NCBI RefSeq assembly: GCF_902806445.1
Contig: NZ_LR760298.1
Span: forward strand, 1,178,001 to 1,242,000
DNA: 64,000 bases
Direction of reading: 5' to 3'
Source of the DNA: Listeria sp. PSOL-1
Lineage (GTDB): Bacteria > Bacillota > Bacilli > Lactobacillales > Listeriaceae
The position numbers and the translations under genes are program-made. Position 1 is the stretch's first letter. Every line of letters begins with the position of its first letter. This document shows positions 9,488 to 18,611 of this stretch, piece by piece. Below the pieces are notes generated by a model that saw nothing but the letters and a program-made list of their open reading frames with translations, ran no database searches and was not told the DNA's origin.

Positions 9488-10117
9488 GTGATTTTTATTC
9501 AGCTAACACCACGTCAACATCAAATTATCGCCTTTGTTAAAGAGAAGGAACCCGCAACTGGCGACCAGATTGCCAAATACTTAAACTTGACACGTGCAAC
9601 CATTCGAGCTGATTTATCCATCTTGACAATGACAGGGATTTTAGACGCGCGCCCTAAAGTTGGCTACTTCTTTTCCGGCCTTGAAGAAAATCCTGTCCTC
9701 TATAATACCGTTCGCCAAATAAAAGTGCTTGAGATCATGAGTCCGCCAACGATCATTACAAAAGAAACAAGTGTCTATGATGCCATTGTGACACTATTTC
9801 TTGAAGATGTTGGTAGCCTTTATGTTACGGAAGAAAATATGCTCATTGGCCTTGTTAGTCGTAAAGATTTGTTAAAAAGCGCAATTGCTGGGAGTGCTAC
9901 AAAAACAACACCTGTCGCAACAATTATGAGTCGCATGCCAAACCTCTACACGATTGATAAAACCGATACCATTCTTACAGCAATGGAAATGTTAACAACA
10001 CACCAAGTCGACTCACTACCTGTACTCGAAACAAGTGAAAATAACCTTCATGTGGTTGGCAAGATATCTAAAACAACCATGACACAACTCTTTGTTGATA
10101 CATTAAAGAAAGTCTAA
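9488..10117 (+). CDS. CcpN-like transcriptional regulator (HTH plus two CBS domains)
   Basis: A winged-helix N-terminus (about residues 5-60, with LNLTRATIRADLSILT) is followed by two CBS domains (about 75-205), as in CcpN/YqzB. In B. subtilis CcpN represses gluconeogenic genes. ATG 9428 lies within the promoter and is excluded. GTG 9488 is listed, but the AAGGATGTGA site is almost touching it and is better placed for ATT at 9497, three codons later. The true start is thus GTG or a rare ATT. It is followed 13 nt later by the PPDK regulator, suggesting it controls the pyruvate/PEP switch. Confidence 0.85.
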   Translation: MIFIQLTPRQHQIIAFVKEKEPATGDQIAKYLNLTRATIRADLSILTMTGILDARPKVGYFFSGLEENPVLYNTVRQIKVLEIMSPPTIITKETSVYDAIVTLFLEDVGSLYVTEENMLIGLVSRKDLLKSAIAGSATKTTPVATIMSRMPNLYTIDKTDTILTAMEMLTTHQVDSLPVLETSENNLHVVGKISKTTMTQLFVDTLKKV

Positions 10118-10130
10118 CAGGAGGATTGCT

Positions 10131-10955
10131 ATGGAAAAAAGCCCCATTCTCATTTACATTATCTCTGATGCCATTGGTGAAACAGCACAACACATCATTC
10201 GTGCCGTCACTGCTCAATTTGATTTAAAAGAAACTCCAGAAATTAGACGGCATCCCTTCATTCGCGATAAAGAAATCCTTTTAGAAGTATTACATGAGGC
10301 AAAACGAGAAGAAGGTATCATCGTGCAAACACTTGTCAACTCAGAACTCGCTCAAATTTCAAGTGAATTTTGCGAAAATGAAAAACTATTTAACATTGAC
10401 TTACTACATGACTTGACTTTCGCCATTAGCAAAAAAAGTGGCAAACTCTCAAAAGAAGATCCAGGTAATATGCGTCGTTTAGACCGTGCTTATTTTGATC
10501 GGATTAAAGCAATTGAATTTGCCGTTAAATATGACGACTGCAAAGATCCACGTGGTATTTTAAGTGCAAATATTGTTTTAATTGGCATCTCAAGAACAGG
10601 GAAGACCCCGCTAAGCAGCTATTTAGCGAATCAAAATTGGAAAGTAGCCAACGTACCACTTGTTCCAGAAGTAAAAATTCCAGATGAACTTTTCAAAATA
10701 CCAACAGAACGCATTATCGGGCTAACAACAACACCAGAAAAGCTTGAACAAATTCGCAAAGTTCGCTTAAAATCGATTGGCTTAGACGAAACAAGCCATT
10801 ATTCTAGTGAAAAGCGCATTCTCGAAGAACTTGAATATGGTTACACGATTTTCCAAAAGTTAGGCTGCCGTGTCATTCAAGTAGAAGATAAAGCCATTGA
10901 AGAAACAGCTGCACTAATCTCTGAAATTTCAAAGTGTTATCAATCATTTAAGTAG
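10131..10955 (+). CDS. PPDK regulatory protein (bifunctional kinase/pyrophosphorylase)
   Basis: This 274-residue DUF299 protein phosphorylates pyruvate phosphate dikinase on Thr, using ADP, to turn it off, and removes the phosphate with Pi to turn it on. The P-loop-like GISRTGKTPLS lies near residues 152-162, and the N-terminus has SDAIGETAQ. The site AGGAGG lies 7 nt before the ATG. It stands directly before ppdK, its target, in one operon. Confidence 0.93.
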   Translation: MEKSPILIYIISDAIGETAQHIIRAVTAQFDLKETPEIRRHPFIRDKEILLEVLHEAKREEGIIVQTLVNSELAQISSEFCENEKLFNIDLLHDLTFAISKKSGKLSKEDPGNMRRLDRAYFDRIKAIEFAVKYDDCKDPRGILSANIVLIGISRTGKTPLSSYLANQNWKVANVPLVPEVKIPDELFKIPTERIIGLTTTPEKLEQIRKVRLKSIGLDETSHYSSEKRILEELEYGYTIFQKLGCRVIQVEDKAIEETAALISEISKCYQSFK

Positions 10956-10967
10956 AGGTGAAAACAG

Positions 10968-13613
10968 ATGAAAAAGTTAGTTTATCAGTTTCATGAAGGC
11001 AGAAAAGAAATGAAATTACTTTTAGGTGGAAAAGGCGCTAACCTTTCCGAAATGACAAACATTGGCCTCCCTGTTCCACCTGGTTTTATCATTTCAACAG
11101 ATGCTTGCAAGCTTTATAATGAACAAAGCTCTCGACTTTCAAATGAATTATTTACGGAAGTTTTAACACATATGACACAACTTGAAAAAAAGACAGGTAA
11201 ACAATTTGGTTCAGCAAAAAATCCGCTTCTTGTTTCTGTACGCTCTGGTGCCCCTATTTCCATGCCAGGAATGATGGATACCATTTTAAACCTTGGTTTA
11301 AATGATAGAGCTGTTCAAGGTTTAATTCAATTAACAAATGATGCCCGCTCTTCACTCGATTCTTATCGACGCTTTATCCAAATGTTTGGTGATGTTGTAT
11401 TTGGTATTCCAAGCCAACTTTTTGAAGATACGCTTTCTCTTATTAAAAAAAAGAAAGGTTATCTGCTTGATACCGAACTAACCCCTGAGGACTTAGAAAA
11501 TTTAATCCTCCATTACCAATCCATTTACTTAAAAGAAACAAGGCGCTCTTTCCCGCAAGAGCCTAAGCAGCAATTAAAGCTCGCTATCCAGGCAGTTTTT
11601 GATTCTTGGATGAACCCACGCGCTGTGATTTATCGTCGACTCCATGAAATTAACTCTAATTTTGGAACCGCTGTCAATATTCAAGCCATGGTTTTCGGAA
11701 ACACAGGGAAGACGAGCGGAACAGGGATTGCTTTTACGAGAAATCCTTCGACTGGAGAAAAAGCCATATTTGGCGAATTTCTTTGGAACGCACAAGGAGA
11801 AGATGTTGTTTCTGGCATTCGGACTCCGGAAAAAATTGATAAGCTGAAAGAACAAATGCCTAACGTTTATAAAAAGTTAATCAGTACCTGTGAACAACTA
11901 GAAAATCATTATAACGATATGCAAGATATTGAATTTACGATTGAAAAAGGAAATTTATTTATTCTCCAGACAAGAAATGGCAAACGAACAGCTAAAGCCG
12001 CCATTCAAATAGCGACTGACCTCGTTCATGAAGGGAAAATCAGTAAAGATGAGGCCATTATGCGAATCAAGCCTAAAGAACTCAATCAACTACTACACCC
12101 TACCTTTGATCCTGAAGCTTTAGCTAATGGCAAAGTGATCGCAAGTGGTTTACCAGCTAGCCCAGGCGCTCGTTCAGGAAAAATTTATTTCGAAGCAAGT
12201 CAAGCTGTGACAAGAGCTGAGCATGGCACAAAAGTGATTCTCGTCCGAAATGAAACCTCTCCAGAAGACATTGAAGGGATGGCAAAAAGTGAGGCGATTC
12301 TAACGGCACATGGTGGCATGACCTCCCATGCAGCGGTCGTAGCACGTGGAATGGGAAAATGCTGTGTCGCTGGATGTTCAGAAATAATCATTGACGAAGC
12401 AGCCAAAGAAATGATCACAGCAAATGGACTGAAGCTCCATGAAGGCGATGTCATTTCACTCGATGGCACAACAGGAAAAGTTTATTTAGATGAAATAAAA
12501 CAAACCAAAGCTGAGATTAGCGCTGCGTTTCATCAATTGATGGAATGGGGAAACCAGCGAAAAAAATTAAATATCTATGTCAATGCGGATACCCCAAATG
12601 ATTTAGATACAGCACTACATTTTGGTGCTGAAGGAGTTGGGCTTTGTCGTACAGAGCACATGTTTTTCCATGAAGACAGACTCCCTTATGTCAGACAAAT
12701 GATCATGGCTACTTCAACAACAAATAGAAAAAAAGCGCTTGCGCATTTAAAATCGATGCAAAAAGAAGATTTCTCGCAGCTATTTCGGATCGCTTCTGGG
12801 CGGCCTATCACTATTCGCTTACTGGATCCACCGCTACATGAATTTTTGCCTAAAGATCCAAAAGATATCGCTAACTTAGCTAAAGAGATGGGCCTAACCA
12901 CACTAGAAATAAATGCGCATTTAAATGGGTTAACAGAGGTCAATCCAATGCTTGGACACCGGGGTTGCCGTCTAGCCATTACTTACCCAGAAATTTATAT
13001 GATGCAAACAGAAGCCATTATCGAAAGCGCCATCGCTGTTTCAAGCGAATCTTTCCCTGTCCAACCCGAGATTATGATTCCACTGATCGCAACGAAAAAA
13101 GAGCTATCTCTCATAACAGCAGACATCCAAGAAACTGCAAAAAATAGATTAGAACGTACTTCAATCACGATTCCGTTTAAAATTGGCACAATGATTGAAA
13201 CCCCACGCGCATGTATCACCGCTGATAAAATTGCCACCGAAGCCCAGTTTTTTAGCTTTGGTACCAATGACTTAACACAACTTACATTCGGCTTCTCCCG
13301 CGATGACGCTAGCAAGTTTTTACCAGATTACGAGCAAAAAGAGATTTTTGTAAACGATCCTTTCACGACCATCGATCAAGAAGGCGTTGGGGGGCTTATA
13401 GAAATGGCGATCATCAAAGGAAAAATAACAAATCCTAAACTAAAAATGGGCATTTGTGGTGAACATGGTGGAGATCCAGCTTCGATTCACTTTTTCCATA
13501 AACTAGGCCTTCACTATGTGTCCTGCTCCCCTTATCGCGTTCCGATTGCAAGACTTGCTGCTGCACAAGCAGCTTTAATGGATCAAACCCAAACTACCTT
13601 ACAAGAATCTTAA
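10968..13613 (+). CDS. ppdK: Pyruvate, phosphate dikinase
   Basis: This 881-residue cytosolic enzyme interconverts pyruvate + ATP + Pi with PEP + AMP + PPi. Domains in order are the nucleotide-binding domain (from KGANLSEMT), the swivelling phosphohistidine domain with GGMTSHAAV (His454, with regulatory Thr452 two residues before it) and the C-terminal PEP/pyruvate barrel (GTMIETPRA, GTNDLTQ, CGEHGGDP). Length is typical of bacterial PPDK. With the CcpN-like regulator and the PDRP gene it forms a self-contained control unit for the PEP/pyruvate node. A terminator follows at once. Confidence 0.97.
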   Translation: MKKLVYQFHEGRKEMKLLLGGKGANLSEMTNIGLPVPPGFIISTDACKLYNEQSSRLSNELFTEVLTHMTQLEKKTGKQFGSAKNPLLVSVRSGAPISMPGMMDTILNLGLNDRAVQGLIQLTNDARSSLDSYRRFIQMFGDVVFGIPSQLFEDTLSLIKKKKGYLLDTELTPEDLENLILHYQSIYLKETRRSFPQEPKQQLKLAIQAVFDSWMNPRAVIYRRLHEINSNFGTAVNIQAMVFGNTGKTSGTGIAFTRNPSTGEKAIFGEFLWNAQGEDVVSGIRTPEKIDKLKEQMPNVYKKLISTCEQLENHYNDMQDIEFTIEKGNLFILQTRNGKRTAKAAIQIATDLVHEGKISKDEAIMRIKPKELNQLLHPTFDPEALANGKVIASGLPASPGARSGKIYFEASQAVTRAEHGTKVILVRNETSPEDIEGMAKSEAILTAHGGMTSHAAVVARGMGKCCVAGCSEIIIDEAAKEMITANGLKLHEGDVISLDGTTGKVYLDEIKQTKAEISAAFHQLMEWGNQRKKLNIYVNADTPNDLDTALHFGAEGVGLCRTEHMFFHEDRLPYVRQMIMATSTTNRKKALAHLKSMQKEDFSQLFRIASGRPITIRLLDPPLHEFLPKDPKDIANLAKEMGLTTLEINAHLNGLTEVNPMLGHRGCRLAITYPEIYMMQTEAIIESAIAVSSESFPVQPEIMIPLIATKKELSLITADIQETAKNRLERTSITIPFKIGTMIETPRACITADKIATEAQFFSFGTNDLTQLTFGFSRDDASKFLPDYEQKEIFVNDPFTTIDQEGVGGLIEMAIIKGKITNPKLKMGICGEHGGDPASIHFFHKLGLHYVSCSPYRVPIARLAAAQAALMDQTQTTLQES

Positions 13614-13617
13614 AATC

Positions 13618-13669
13618 AAGCAAGCGCCACATTTTGAACATGATCCGTTCGTAAATGTGAGCGCTTGTT
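13618..13669 (+). terminator. Terminator after ppdK
   Basis: A 17-bp stem with one mismatch (13618-13634 with 13653-13669, AAGCAAGCGC against GCGCTTGTT) begins 4 nt after the stop codon. The tail is only moderately T-rich. The GAGCGCTTGT core resembles the edge of the dispersed repeats elsewhere in the window. Confidence 0.7.
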
Positions 13670-13701
13670 ACTTACTTGTCTGCTAACCCTTTCTTTTTAA
13701 A

Positions 13702-13758
13702 TTGACATTCCTATTTTTTCAATGTATCCTAAATACCAACTAATCTTATCGGATTAGT
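13702..13758 (+). promoter_or_regulatory. Promoter and palindromic leader site of the cystine symporter
   Basis: TTGACA (13702-13707), a 17-nt spacer and TATCCT (13725-13730) form a promoter. Just downstream lies the perfect 7-bp inverted repeat ACTAATC / GATTAGT (13739-13745 and 13752-13758) around TTATCG, placed as a repressor site over the transcript start. By gene context a CymR-like cysteine repressor is possible, but this is inference. Confidence 0.7.
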
Positions 13759-13779
13759 ATAAAAAAGGGAGGGATCATT

Positions 13780-15153
13780 TTGGATACTTTATTCATTGTT
13801 AGTCATTTGATTGTTGCTTTGGCTCTTATTGGCTTATTTTTTTATCTTAGTAAAAAACATGTCTCATTTTCAAAGCGAGTCTTATTAGCGCTTGGGATTG
13901 GGATCATTGCAGGCTTTATTTTACAAACGATTTATGGCGCAAATGGTTACGTCATCAAAACGACAACAGAATGGCTCGGCATTGTTGGCGGTGCTTATAT
14001 TAAGTTCCTACAAATGATTGCAATTCCTTTAATTTTTGTTTCGATTATCACGGCCTTTACGAAACTCGAACTCAAAACAAACGTTGCTAAAATTGGCTTA
14101 TGGATCATTGGAACACTCGTTGTCACAGCAGCTATTGCATCATTCATTGGGATTGGTGCTGCTCTTTTATTCCATTTAGATGCTAGTCATATTTCTCAAA
14201 GTACAACAGAGTTAGCGCGTGGAAAAGAACTTCAAGATAGCTATACCGCTATGAACGCAACCACTTTCCCAGAAAAACTACTTGAACTCTTACCTGCTAA
14301 TCCATTTTTAGATTTAACAGGCGCACGAAAAACTTCGACAATTGCCGTTGTTATTTTTGCCACTTTTATTGGAATTGCTTTTTTAGGTGTTCAGCGCAAG
14401 CAACCAAATGAAGCCGCTATTTTTTCAAAAGCCGTTGATGCCATTTATGCCATCACTTTGCGAATTGTTAAATTAATTTTACGCTTAACGCCTTATGGTG
14501 TATTTGCGATTATGACAAATACAGTAGCAACAAGCGAATTTAACGCTATTTTAAAACTAGGAAATTTTGTGATCGCTTCTTATGTCGCACTTATCTCCAT
14601 GTTTGTTATTCATTTAATTATCGTATCTCTTTCAGGCATTCATCCATTAGATTATTTAAAAAGAGCCTTCCCAGTACTTACCTTCGCATTTACATCAAGA
14701 ACAAGTGCCGGTGCGCTTCCTCTCAATATTGAAACACAGCAAACACTCGGTGTTCCATCAGGGATTGCCAATTTCGCTGCAACATTTGGCTTGTCGATTG
14801 GTCAAAATGGCTGCGCTGCAATTTATCCATCCATGCTTGCTGTAATGATCGCTACAGCAGTAGGAGATCATACCCTATCGTGGAGCTTTCTTTTAACCGT
14901 TGTGCTTGTCGTTACAATCAGCTCTTTTGGTGTTGCTGGCGTTGGTGGCGGCGCAACATTTGCTGCTATTATTGTCCTATCAACTCTCAATTTACCAATT
15001 GGACTTGCAGGTGTACTAATTTCTATAGAACCGCTGATTGATATGGGACGCACAGCTCTTAATGTAAGTGACAGCATGGTTTCTGGTATTGTGACAAGCA
15101 AAGTAACAGGCACATTAAAGAAAGAGCAGTCGATTGAAGAACTAACCACCTGA
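13780..15153 (+). CDS. tcyP: L-cystine Na+/H+-symporter TcyP-like
   Basis: This 457-residue polytopic membrane carrier of the dicarboxylate/amino acid:cation symporter family probably imports cystine. The N-terminal pattern GAYIKFLQMIAIPLIFVSI and the re-entrant serine-rich and GIANFAATFGLSIGQNGCAA segments fit the TcyP branch. There are about eight to nine hydrophobic segments. TTG at 13780 follows GGGAGGG with normal spacing. It is monocistronic, with its own promoter and leader palindrome, and ends at a hairpin shared with the convergent neighbour. Confidence 0.88.
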   Translation: MDTLFIVSHLIVALALIGLFFYLSKKHVSFSKRVLLALGIGIIAGFILQTIYGANGYVIKTTTEWLGIVGGAYIKFLQMIAIPLIFVSIITAFTKLELKTNVAKIGLWIIGTLVVTAAIASFIGIGAALLFHLDASHISQSTTELARGKELQDSYTAMNATTFPEKLLELLPANPFLDLTGARKTSTIAVVIFATFIGIAFLGVQRKQPNEAAIFSKAVDAIYAITLRIVKLILRLTPYGVFAIMTNTVATSEFNAILKLGNFVIASYVALISMFVIHLIIVSLSGIHPLDYLKRAFPVLTFAFTSRTSAGALPLNIETQQTLGVPSGIANFAATFGLSIGQNGCAAIYPSMLAVMIATAVGDHTLSWSFLLTVVLVVTISSFGVAGVGGGATFAAIIVLSTLNLPIGLAGVLISIEPLIDMGRTALNVSDSMVSGIVTSKVTGTLKKEQSIEELTT

Positions 15154-15175
15154 CGTTTTGGACATAACAAACCGA

Positions 15176-15226
15176 GCGAATCGCTTGTATTTACCAGTCT
15201 TGCTAACATAAATACAAGTGATTCGC
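15176..15226. terminator. Bidirectional terminator; minimal version of the dispersed repeat
   Basis: An 18-bp stem with one G-U pair (15176-15193 with 15209-15226) sits between convergent genes. Its edges read CCGAGCGAA and TTCGCCGATTTATTT, almost the same as the edges of the long repeats at 938, 34983 and 56878, but the TCTGGCAA core is absent. Confidence 0.75.
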
Positions 15227-15239
15227 CGATTTATTTTGT

Positions 15240-16223
15240 CTATGATTCATATTTTTCTTTATTTCCACTTTCGCCAAATTCCATATGAAAATCATGTTTG
15301 ACCTCAAGCAAATAACGGAAATCATTCATAAATTGAAATAAAACTGCTCGATTTTCAAATTCTTCACGTGTTTTTGGCAATTCGGTTTTTCGAAAATCAC
15401 GTACCATTTTTGTAATGGCTTCAATTAAACTAGCGGCTGAATTATCTTCAGCCAATTCAAGTGCTGTTTTTTCAGTTAAAGAAGCGAGCGCCATACTTTG
15501 TTCATTTGACACTTCAAAAGCAATTAAATGACGCTTCATTTGCGTTAAAATACGATACTGAACAAGGCGCATGTCTACATATTGGACATAATAATGTGAG
15601 CTACCAAAAAAGTGATTATCATGATTTTGACTCGCATTTTTTTGCATTTTCGAAAGTGCTGTTTTGAGTTCAGTAAAACGACGATCATTATCTAAATAAG
15701 CGGATTGGTTTTTTAATCCTTGAGACATTGAAAACAAGATTTGTCGCATAATCGCTTCAATTTTGAGTTGTTCATTTTTTAAATTCACTTCTAATTTTGG
15801 CATATAAAGATTAAGTAAAATACCAAGTCCCGCGCCAATCATCATTAAAAGCATTTCATTTCCAAACCAATATAACGACAGTGATTTTTGAGCAAGAATA
15901 TGTGTTACAAGTACCGAGCTAACAAGAATACCATCTGCTACCTTTAATTTAACGGCAATTGGAATAAAAACAAGTAGAAACAAACCAAAACTAAAGGCAT
16001 TAAAACCAGTAATTAGAAAAAAGATCGCTGAAATACTAAGTGCTAAAACCGTCGAATAAATCCGCTGAACAGCAAGTAACAATGAACTTTTTTTCGTATT
16101 TTGAATGCTCAAAATCGTAATGACACCTGCAGAAACTGCATATTCTAATCCCAACCATTGCGCAAGTAAAATAGCAATCGTTGCACCAATGGCTGTCTTA
16201 AAGGTTCTCATACCAATTTTCAT
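15240..16223 (-). CDS. Aromatic acid exporter family membrane protein (YqjA-like)
   Basis: This 327-residue protein has an N-terminal membrane domain of about four to six segments (residues 8-145, with AVSAGVITILSIQNTKK) and a cytosolic helical C-terminus. This is the ArAE_1/DUF939 architecture of YqjA. The exported substrate is not known. An AAGGAA site precedes the ATG. It is last in the unit ABC-F/thyA/dfrA/methyltransferase/pgcA and ends at the shared hairpin. Confidence 0.82.
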   Translation of the reverse strand: MKIGMRTFKTAIGATIAILLAQWLGLEYAVSAGVITILSIQNTKKSSLLLAVQRIYSTVLALSISAIFFLITGFNAFSFGLFLLVFIPIAVKLKVADGILVSSVLVTHILAQKSLSLYWFGNEMLLMMIGAGLGILLNLYMPKLEVNLKNEQLKIEAIMRQILFSMSQGLKNQSAYLDNDRRFTELKTALSKMQKNASQNHDNHFFGSSHYYVQYVDMRLVQYRILTQMKRHLIAFEVSNEQSMALASLTEKTALELAEDNSAASLIEAITKMVRDFRKTELPKTREEFENRAVLFQFMNDFRYLLEVKHDFHMEFGESGNKEKYES

Positions 16224-16260
16224 ATTTATTCCATTCCTTCCAAATCCTTAACCTATCCTT

Positions 16261-17742
16261 TTATTCAAGCGTAACGGTCACCAAGCCAGAAAACTTTGCA
16301 AAAAATGGCTTTAGTGCAGTGACCATTTGCTGAACTCCGCCCACTTCATCTGCTTCTAAATGAAGTGACATAACTGGCTCATGTAAACTCATTCTAAGCA
16401 AAAACCAACCAACCTTTGTTTTTACACGAACGCCTTCAAAATTCGGTTCAACTATTGAAAAACCAGCTAGCTTTCCAATAAATGCTGGAAGAGCCGCCAA
16501 TATCTCTTGCCCATATTCTTTAAAGTTTTCAGCTTGAATATATAAACGTGCCTCCTTACTTTCTTTAGGTTGCTTAAAATCAGCAATTAAATCGGCAAAC
16601 GTTTGGCCAGAAGCGCTAATTTCTCCATAATTCATTAAGATTTTTGAAATGAGATACGCCCCATCGTCAAGAAAATAGTTCTCTTTAAACGCTGCATGCC
16701 CACTTACTTCAATGGCAAGCTCCGTTTTTTCACCTGCTTCATTTAACCGAATCGCTTCATTAATGACATTACGGTACCCTCGTTTAAATCGGTGAATTTT
16801 CCCACCAAGTGTCGCAACAAAATCAAACAGATAATCACTGGTTGTCGAATCCGTAACAATCGTTGTATGCGGATGTTCTTTTAAAACCATCGTCGCGATT
16901 AAAGCAATCAGCGACTGACGATTAAAACTTTTTCCTTGATGATCAACAAAAGCAGAACGATCCACATCCGTATCAAAAATCACGCCCAAATCGGCTCCAT
17001 TTTCCACAACAGCGCGTTTTAAACTTGCCATAGCTTCCCTGTTATCTGGATTCGGGACATGGTTTGGAAACCTACCATCAGGCTCTAAAAATTGACTTCC
17101 AGTAATGTTAGCGCCTAATTTCTGCAAAACTTCGGTTGCAAAAAATCCTCCTGCTCCGTTTCCTGCATCTACAATAATATGACTTCCTAAAAGGGGAAAT
17201 TCTTCATTTTTGTTCCCTTTTATTTTTGACACGAGGTCTGAAGCATAAGTGGCTAGTAAATTTTTGACCACCACTTGGCCACCGTCAAACCATCGATTCT
17301 CTTCTGTATGCTCGAGCAAATATGCCATATCTACGTGTTCTAAACCACCATCTTTTGTAAAAAATTTCAAGCCATTATAAAAATAAGGCAAGTGACTGGC
17401 TGTAATCATAATAGCAGCATCTGCTTCATATCCTTGATATTTAGTTGCCATAAACATCGCTGGGGTTGTACTTAGACCAACATCAATGATATCAATACCT
17501 GTTGCACTTAAACTTGTCAATAATTCGCCTTTAATTCGTTCCGCAGAAAGCCTGCTATCATGACCAATAGCAACTTTTACTCGACCACTTAATCTTTTTT
17601 TATCTTTTAGCCAGTTTGCAAAACCAAAAGCAATCGCTCTTATTCGTTCATTGGTTAATGTAATTTCGTAATCAGGCATTTCTGAGCCAATTCCACGAAT
17701 ATCTGAACCATTTTGAAGCGTTTTAAGATCAGTTTGAATCAT
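16261..17742 (-). CDS. Phosphoglucomutase/phosphomannomutase family protein
   Basis: This 493-residue cytosolic alpha-D-phosphohexomutase has its phospho-acceptor in ITASHLP (Ser116), the Mg2+ loop in FDTDVDRS near 260 and the phosphate-binding loop near the C-terminus. The N-terminal DIRGIG resembles the sugar-ring start of the family. It interconverts hexose 1- and 6-phosphates, with the sugar unproven. It starts 5 nt after the methyltransferase stop. Confidence 0.88.
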   Translation of the reverse strand: MIQTDLKTLQNGSDIRGIGSEMPDYEITLTNERIRAIAFGFANWLKDKKRLSGRVKVAIGHDSRLSAERIKGELLTSLSATGIDIIDVGLSTTPAMFMATKYQGYEADAAIMITASHLPYFYNGLKFFTKDGGLEHVDMAYLLEHTEENRWFDGGQVVVKNLLATYASDLVSKIKGNKNEEFPLLGSHIIVDAGNGAGGFFATEVLQKLGANITGSQFLEPDGRFPNHVPNPDNREAMASLKRAVVENGADLGVIFDTDVDRSAFVDHQGKSFNRQSLIALIATMVLKEHPHTTIVTDSTTSDYLFDFVATLGGKIHRFKRGYRNVINEAIRLNEAGEKTELAIEVSGHAAFKENYFLDDGAYLISKILMNYGEISASGQTFADLIADFKQPKESKEARLYIQAENFKEYGQEILAALPAFIGKLAGFSIVEPNFEGVRVKTKVGWFLLRMSLHEPVMSLHLEADEVGGVQQMVTALKPFFAKFSGLVTVTLE

Positions 17743-17747
17743 TCATA

Positions 17748-18611
17748 TCACTCACTTTCTAGCTTTTTTCTTCCAATAATTATTCGAAAATCAGCCGTAA
17801 CTCGCCTACTTGAAACTTCTAAAAATCGTGCCTTATCCTTTTCAGCTAAATGCCAGCCAAGTGGTGTCATCATAAGTAAATCATTCAACCGTTCCGTATC
17901 TAATTCACATTCATACGTTAGACGTTCACTCTTGATTACTGTAAAAAATTCCGCAAAACGAGCAAGGACATTTTCATTAGAAAAATCATTTTGCTGATAA
18001 AAAAAATGACGAATTTCTTGTAAATAATTTTCTTCTGGGACAACTTTTATTAGAATGCCATTTCCATTTAATACACGTTTAAATTCGCGATAATTCGAAG
18101 GCGATAAAATATTAAGTAAGACATGAATCGTTTCATCTTGAATGGGTATATTGGCTAGATCAGCTACTAAAAACAACGCATTTTGACTATCACGAGCCGC
18201 CTGTCGAATTCCTTCTTTAGCAATATCAATTCCAACAGCCGTATGATTTACACCTAGCTTCTTTTTAATAGCGATAAGCTGACTGCCTTCTCCGCTCCCT
18301 GCATCCAGCAGCACACCGTTTTTATCTAAAGCACAAGAAGCAAGGCGTGCGAGCTCATTTGTTAATTGTGAAAAAAAGCCAGCCATAATGATTCGTCTCC
18401 GCGCTTCAAATAATGTCGCCTCATATTTCGTCGCTATCCCATGCTTTAACAAAAATAAATACCCAGGTTTAGCTAAATCAAAATGATGCCCATTTAAACA
18501 TTCCATACTATATGGCGGCACAAATCTTAGCGGTAAAGAACAATGTGGGCACTGTAAAAAATCAGCTTTTTCCGCAAACAATTCCGCACTTAACATCAGC
18601 TTTGTTTTCAT
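17748..18611 (-). CDS. RlmA-type 23S rRNA (guanine-N1)-methyltransferase
   Basis: This 287-residue SAM-dependent enzyme has an N-terminal zinc finger (Cys21, Cys24, Cys38 and His42 or His43). The Rossmann motif DAGSGEGSQL follows near 104, and NILSPSNYREFKRVL is the typical post-core region. It probably methylates helix 35 of 23S rRNA (RlmA I or II cannot be told apart). Some members give macrolide resistance, but nothing here shows that. It overlaps dfrA by 4 nt. Confidence 0.85.
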   Translation of the reverse strand: MKTKLMLSAELFAEKADFLQCPHCSLPLRFVPPYSMECLNGHHFDLAKPGYLFLLKHGIATKYEATLFEARRRIIMAGFFSQLTNELARLASCALDKNGVLLDAGSGEGSQLIAIKKKLGVNHTAVGIDIAKEGIRQAARDSQNALFLVADLANIPIQDETIHVLLNILSPSNYREFKRVLNGNGILIKVVPEENYLQEIRHFFYQQNDFSNENVLARFAEFFTVIKSERLTYECELDTERLNDLLMMTPLGWHLAEKDKARFLEVSSRRVTADFRIIIGRKKLESE

